The notes below the pieces were generated by a model, which saw only the letters and a list, made by a program, of their open reading frames with translations, was not told where the DNA came from and ran no database searches. This document shows positions 4,548 through 7,375 of a stretch of 7,375 nucleotides of DNA, in pieces. Every line of letters starts with the position of its first letter. Position 1 is the first letter of the stretch. Source of the stretch: UBA1479 sp964012715 (GTDB lineage Bacteria > Pseudomonadota > Alphaproteobacteria > Rhodospirillales > Casp-alpha2); the NCBI GenBank assembly GCA_964012715.1, contig CAXGUG010000129.1, positions 1 to 7,375 of the forward strand. Direction: 5' to 3'. Both the position numbers and the translations under genes were made by a program.

Positions 4548-5702
4548 GTGAATATCCAGCACCACAATGAAACAGCCGAAACCACGGCTCCCCCCGCCGA
4601 AAACCCCCGTGCGGCGGGCGCCAGCGTGCGCTTCGACAACGTCCAGAAAAGCTATGACGGGGAAACCCTGGTCATCGACGGCCTGAACCTGGACATCGCG
4701 CCGGGCGAATTCCTGACCATGCTGGGCCCGTCCGGGTCAGGCAAGACGACGACCTTGATGATGCTGGCCGGGTTCGAGCCCGCGACCCACGGCGAAATCT
4801 ATTTGAATGAACGCCCAATCAACAAGGTCCCGCCGCACAAGCGCGGGATCGGTATGGTGTTTCAGAACTATGCCCTGTTCCCCCATATGACCGTGGCGGA
4901 AAACCTGGCCTTTCCGCTCAGCGTGCGCAAGACGCCCAAGGCCGAGATCGCGGCCAAGGTCGCCCGCGCCCTGGAGATGGTCGAACTGCCCGATTTCGGC
5001 GACCGCCGCCCGGCGCAGCTTTCCGGCGGCCAGCAACAGCGCATCGCCGTGGCCCGCGCCCTGGTGTTCGAACCGGACCTGATCCTGATGGACGAACCCC
5101 TGGGTGCGCTGGACAAGCAATTGCGCGAACAGATGCAGTTCGAGATCAAGCACCTTCACGACAACCTGGGCGTGACCATCGTCTACGTGACCCATGACCA
5201 GTCCGAAGCCCTGACGATGGCCGACCGGATCGCCGTGTTCAACGAGGGCCGCATTCAGCAGCTTTCCACCCCGGACATGCTGTACGAACAACCGGCCAAT
5301 TCCTTCGTCGCGCAGTTCATCGGCGAGAACAATCGCCTGAACGGCCAAGTTACGGAAGTCGCCGACGGCGAATGCCGGGTCGATCTGGACGGCGGCGGCT
5401 CGGTCCGCGCCCTGGCTGTCAATGTGGACGGGCCTGGCGCCCGCACGACCCTGTCGCTGCGGCCCGAACGCATCGCCCTGAACCCGCCCCCCGCCGAAAC
5501 GGCGAACCTTTTGTCGGGCCGGGTCGAGGAACTGATTTACCTGGGCGATCACATTCGCCTGCGTCTGGCCCTGGCGGGCCGGACCGATTTCATCGTCAAG
5601 CTTCGCAACGACGGCGGCGGCCCGCCACCCCGTGTGGGACAGGACATTACCGTCGGCTGGCAGGCCGCCGATTGCCGCGCCCTCGACCCCGCGACAGCCT
5701 GA
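4548..5702 (+). CDS. ABC importer ATPase, PotA-like (polyamine/putrescine family)
   Basis: A 384-residue ATP-binding subunit of a PotA-like ABC importer, which powers uptake from the cytoplasmic face as a dimer. Visible motifs: Walker A GPSGSGKT (60-67), Q-loop Q106 in VFQNYALFPHMTV, signature LSGGQ (158-162), Walker B LILMDEP (178-184) with E183 as catalytic base, D-loop GALD, and the H-loop H216 in YVTHD. A C-terminal TOBE-like regulatory domain spans about 320-378. The start is uncertain. The GTG at 4548 has only a weak GGA 6-8 bases upstream and gives a 26-residue, Ala/Pro/His-rich leader unlike the family. A GTG at 4626 would give a 358-residue protein starting at VRFDNVQKSYDG. Binding-protein and permease genes follow at once, so it is the first gene of the operon. 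PotA-like ATPases also serve opine, phosphonate and iron importers, so the substrate is inferred. Confidence 0.93.
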   Translation: MNIQHHNETAETTAPPAENPRAAGASVRFDNVQKSYDGETLVIDGLNLDIAPGEFLTMLGPSGSGKTTTLMMLAGFEPATHGEIYLNERPINKVPPHKRGIGMVFQNYALFPHMTVAENLAFPLSVRKTPKAEIAAKVARALEMVELPDFGDRRPAQLSGGQQQRIAVARALVFEPDLILMDEPLGALDKQLREQMQFEIKHLHDNLGVTIVYVTHDQSEALTMADRIAVFNEGRIQQLSTPDMLYEQPANSFVAQFIGENNRLNGQVTEVADGECRVDLDGGGSVRALAVNVDGPGARTTLSLRPERIALNPPPAETANLLSGRVEELIYLGDHIRLRLALAGRTDFIVKLRNDGGGPPPRVGQDITVGWQAADCRALDPATA

Positions 5703-5724
5703 CACCGAACCGAGCGCATTGCAG

Positions 5725-5730
5725 AAGGAG
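5725..5730 (+). promoter_or_regulatory. Ribosome binding site deciding the binding-protein start
   Basis: AAGGAG lies 9 bases before the ATG at 5740 and 3 bases before the in-frame ATG at 5734. The spacing favours 5740, which also begins a clean signal peptide, MNAKKPIAIA. It is the strongest Shine-Dalgarno of the ABC operon, as suits a binding protein needed in excess. Confidence 0.65.
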
Positions 5731-5739
5731 AGGATGCAG

Positions 5740-6834
5740 ATGAACGCCAAGAAACCAATCGCCATTGCCGCCCTAAGCCTTGGGGTGAGCATCGGGCTTG
5801 CCTTGCAGGCCCAGGCTGGGGAAATCACCGTTGTATCCTGGGGCGGGGCCTATACGAAAAGCCAGATCGAGGCCTATCAGAAACCCTGGATGGCGAAGAC
5901 CGGTCATAAGATCAAATCCGTCGACGCCCCGAACCCGGCGGCGCCGATCAAGGCCCAGGTCAAAGCCGGCAACGTCAGCATGGACGTCGCCGACCTGGAA
6001 TATTCCGATGCCGTGCGCTACTGCGACGAAGGCCTGTTGGAAGAAATTGACGCCGCGGCCCTGCCGCCAGCGCCCGACGGCACCCCGGCGACCGAAGACT
6101 TCATCGAAGGCGGGCTGACCGATTGCGCCGTAGCCAACATCGTCTGGGCGACCGTGGTCGCCTATGACGCATCCAAGTTTCCCGATAATCAGCCGAAGAC
6201 CATCGCCGACTTCTTCAACGTGAAGAAGTTCCCCGGCAAGCGCGGCCTGCGCAAGGGGGCCAAGCCGAACCTGGAGATGGCGTTGATGGCCGACGGTGTT
6301 CCGGCGGGCGAGGTTTATAAGCTGCTGGGCACGCCAGCGGGCGTGAAGCGCGCCTTTGCCAAGCTGGACGCGATCAAGAAACACGCCGTGTGGTGGGAAG
6401 CCGGCGCCCAGCCGCCGCAGCTTCTGGCCGACGGCGAAGTGGCCATGACCACCGCCTACAACGGCCGGATCTTCAACGCCGCGATCAGCGAAGACAAACC
6501 GTTCAAGATCGTCTGGGACGGCCAAATTCTGGATTTCGACCTGTTCGTCATCCCGAAGGGCGCGCCCAACAAGGACTTGGCCTTGGACTTCATCAAGTTC
6601 GCGACCGGCACCAAGCCGCTGGCCGATCAGGCCCGCTACATCCCCTATGGCCCGGCACGCAAATCCTCGGCCTCGTTGATCGGCACCTATCAGGACGGCA
6701 AGACCGAGATGGCCCCGCACATGCCGACGGCCCCCGCCAATATGAAGAACGCGTTGGTCAATAATTTCGAGTTCTGGGCCGACCGGGACACGGAATTGAA
6801 CGAACGGTTCAACGCCTGGCTCGCCGCCAATTGA
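5740..6834 (+). CDS. Periplasmic substrate-binding protein, PotD-like
   Basis: A 364-residue extracytoplasmic solute-binding protein of the PotD/spermidine-putrescine-like group. A Sec signal peptide covers residues 1-26: Lys4-Lys5, a hydrophobic core to Leu22, and AQA before the expected cut at Gly27. There is no lipobox cysteine, so it should be soluble in the periplasm. The mature protein starts EITVVSWGGAY, with W34 where PotD-like proteins have a ligand-stacking aromatic. Aromatic and acidic residues typical of the ligand cleft follow: VWWEAGAQ (217-223), TTAYNGR (237-243) and LDFDLFVIPKGAPN (264-277). C95 and C129 could form a disulfide bond. It delivers substrate to the permease encoded 4 bases downstream, and the ATPase gene ends 37 bases upstream. 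A polyamine is the likely ligand class, but related proteins bind opines, amino acids or aminophosphonates, so I leave the gene symbol empty. Confidence 0.9.
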   Translation: MNAKKPIAIAALSLGVSIGLALQAQAGEITVVSWGGAYTKSQIEAYQKPWMAKTGHKIKSVDAPNPAAPIKAQVKAGNVSMDVADLEYSDAVRYCDEGLLEEIDAAALPPAPDGTPATEDFIEGGLTDCAVANIVWATVVAYDASKFPDNQPKTIADFFNVKKFPGKRGLRKGAKPNLEMALMADGVPAGEVYKLLGTPAGVKRAFAKLDAIKKHAVWWEAGAQPPQLLADGEVAMTTAYNGRIFNAAISEDKPFKIVWDGQILDFDLFVIPKGAPNKDLALDFIKFATGTKPLADQARYIPYGPARKSSASLIGTYQDGKTEMAPHMPTAPANMKNALVNNFEFWADRDTELNERFNAWLAAN

Positions 6835-6838
6835 CCCG

Positions 6839-7375
6839 ATGACGGGGGCGGTCCAACAGCTCACCACCGACGACGGCACGCCGCTGAAAGCGGCGCTGGC
6901 GCGGACCGGCAGGCGCGCCCGGATTAGGGCGTTGCTGCTGGTCTCGCCGTTGTTGCTGTTCGTCCTGGTGACCTTTGCCGCCCCCATCGCACAGATGCTG
7001 TACCTCAGCATCCACAACCCGGTCTTCTCCGACAACATGCCCCGCTTGTCGACCTGGCTGCGCGCCAACCCGATCGACGACGTGCCGGGCGAAGCGGCGT
7101 TCGAGGCCCTGGTCCTGGACCTGAAAGAGGCGCGCAAGAAGCGCACCCATGCCCAGGTCGGGACCCGCATCAATTACGAGCGGGCGGGATCGACCAGCCT
7201 GTTCAAGTCGACGGCGCGGCGGGTCAAAAAGATCGACGGCCCGCCGTACAAGGAACAGATGCTTGCCATCAACAAGGCCTGGGGTGAATTGCACCTGTGG
7301 ACGGTGATGGCCCGCGCCGCCCATCCCCATACGGCGGCGTTCTACGCCCAGGCGCTGGACCTGGCCTTCGACGAT
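6839..7375 (+). CDS. ABC importer inner-membrane permease, PotB-like (partial, 5' end)
   Basis: The first 179 codons of a permease; the frame is open to the window end with no stop. It starts four bases after the binding-protein stop with no clear Shine-Dalgarno, so translation is probably coupled. Residues 1-28 are a basic cytoplasmic tail. One clear membrane helix spans about 30-55 (LLLVSPLLLFVLVTFAAPI), with the SPLLLF-type opening common to PotB-like subunits. About 120 residues without a membrane segment follow, rich in charged residues (LKEARKKRTHAQVG, STARRVKKIDGPPYKEQ), far longer than the short first loop of classic PotB. The MetI-type transmembrane domain and the EAA loop should lie beyond the window. 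Position after ATPase and binding-protein genes supports the call. Family membership rests on helix 1 and context only. Confidence 0.8.
   Translation, partial: MTGAVQQLTTDDGTPLKAALARTGRRARIRALLLVSPLLLFVLVTFAAPIAQMLYLSIHNPVFSDNMPRLSTWLRANPIDDVPGEAAFEALVLDLKEARKKRTHAQVGTRINYERAGSTSLFKSTARRVKKIDGPPYKEQMLAINKAWGELHLWTVMARAAHPHTAAFYAQALDLAFDD

Noticed and set aside
4523..4548. GGAAC as the -35 of a general-stress (EcfG-type) promoter before the ABC operon
   Set aside because: There is no CGTT-like -10 at the needed 16-18 base spacing; it would also fall on the start codon.
4737..5828. 363-codon minus-strand open frame across the ATPase gene
   Set aside because: It is the antisense shadow of the ABC ATPase, which has every canonical motif in order.
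5773..7173. 466-codon minus-strand open frame across the binding protein and permease
   Set aside because: It spans two genuine plus-strand genes and their junction, has no ribosome site that I can see and reads as a GC-shadow protein.

Overview
The window looks like chromosomal DNA of a high-GC alphaproteobacterium, probably Rhodospirillales-like. This rests on the gene order purL end, bolA, CGFS glutaredoxin, on the alphaproteobacterial style of ribosomal protein S4, and on strongly GC-biased third codon positions. No mobile element, CRISPR array, tRNA or rRNA is visible. Identifications come from reading the proteins and recalling family motifs; no database search was made.

Left part (1-946): the last 30 codons of a probable purL are followed by a small BolA protein and a monothiol CGFS glutaredoxin, partners in [2Fe-2S] cluster handling. 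A rho-independent terminator closes this unit. An AT-rich gap then holds the probable ahpC promoter.

Middle (1188-3500): ahpC and ahpF form a complete two-gene alkyl hydroperoxide reductase operon. AhpF passes electrons from NADH through FAD and its CPHC and CQNC disulfide centres to AhpC, which reduces peroxides. Two GC-rich hairpins lie between the genes and a good terminator follows ahpF. The glutaredoxin/BolA pair and the peroxidase are adjacent, which fits a loose redox and Fe-S theme, but they appear to be separate transcription units.

Centre right (3531-4413): rpsD (30S protein S4) runs on the minus strand, convergent with ahpCF. It has its own terminator, a clear Shine-Dalgarno and a strong-looking sigma70-type promoter about 190 bases upstream of its start, which implies a leader of roughly 160 nt.

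Right part (4548-7375): the start of a plus-strand ABC importer operon of the polyamine/PotABCD-like family, in the order ATPase, periplasmic binding protein, permease. The permease runs off the window end and shows an unusually long hydrophilic stretch after its first membrane helix.

Most of the window is ordinary core metabolism. I saw no clearly new system. The points most worth a second look are the ahpC-ahpF hairpins, the long rpsD leader, the ATG-TGA start-stop overlapping the ATPase start, and the extended permease loop.
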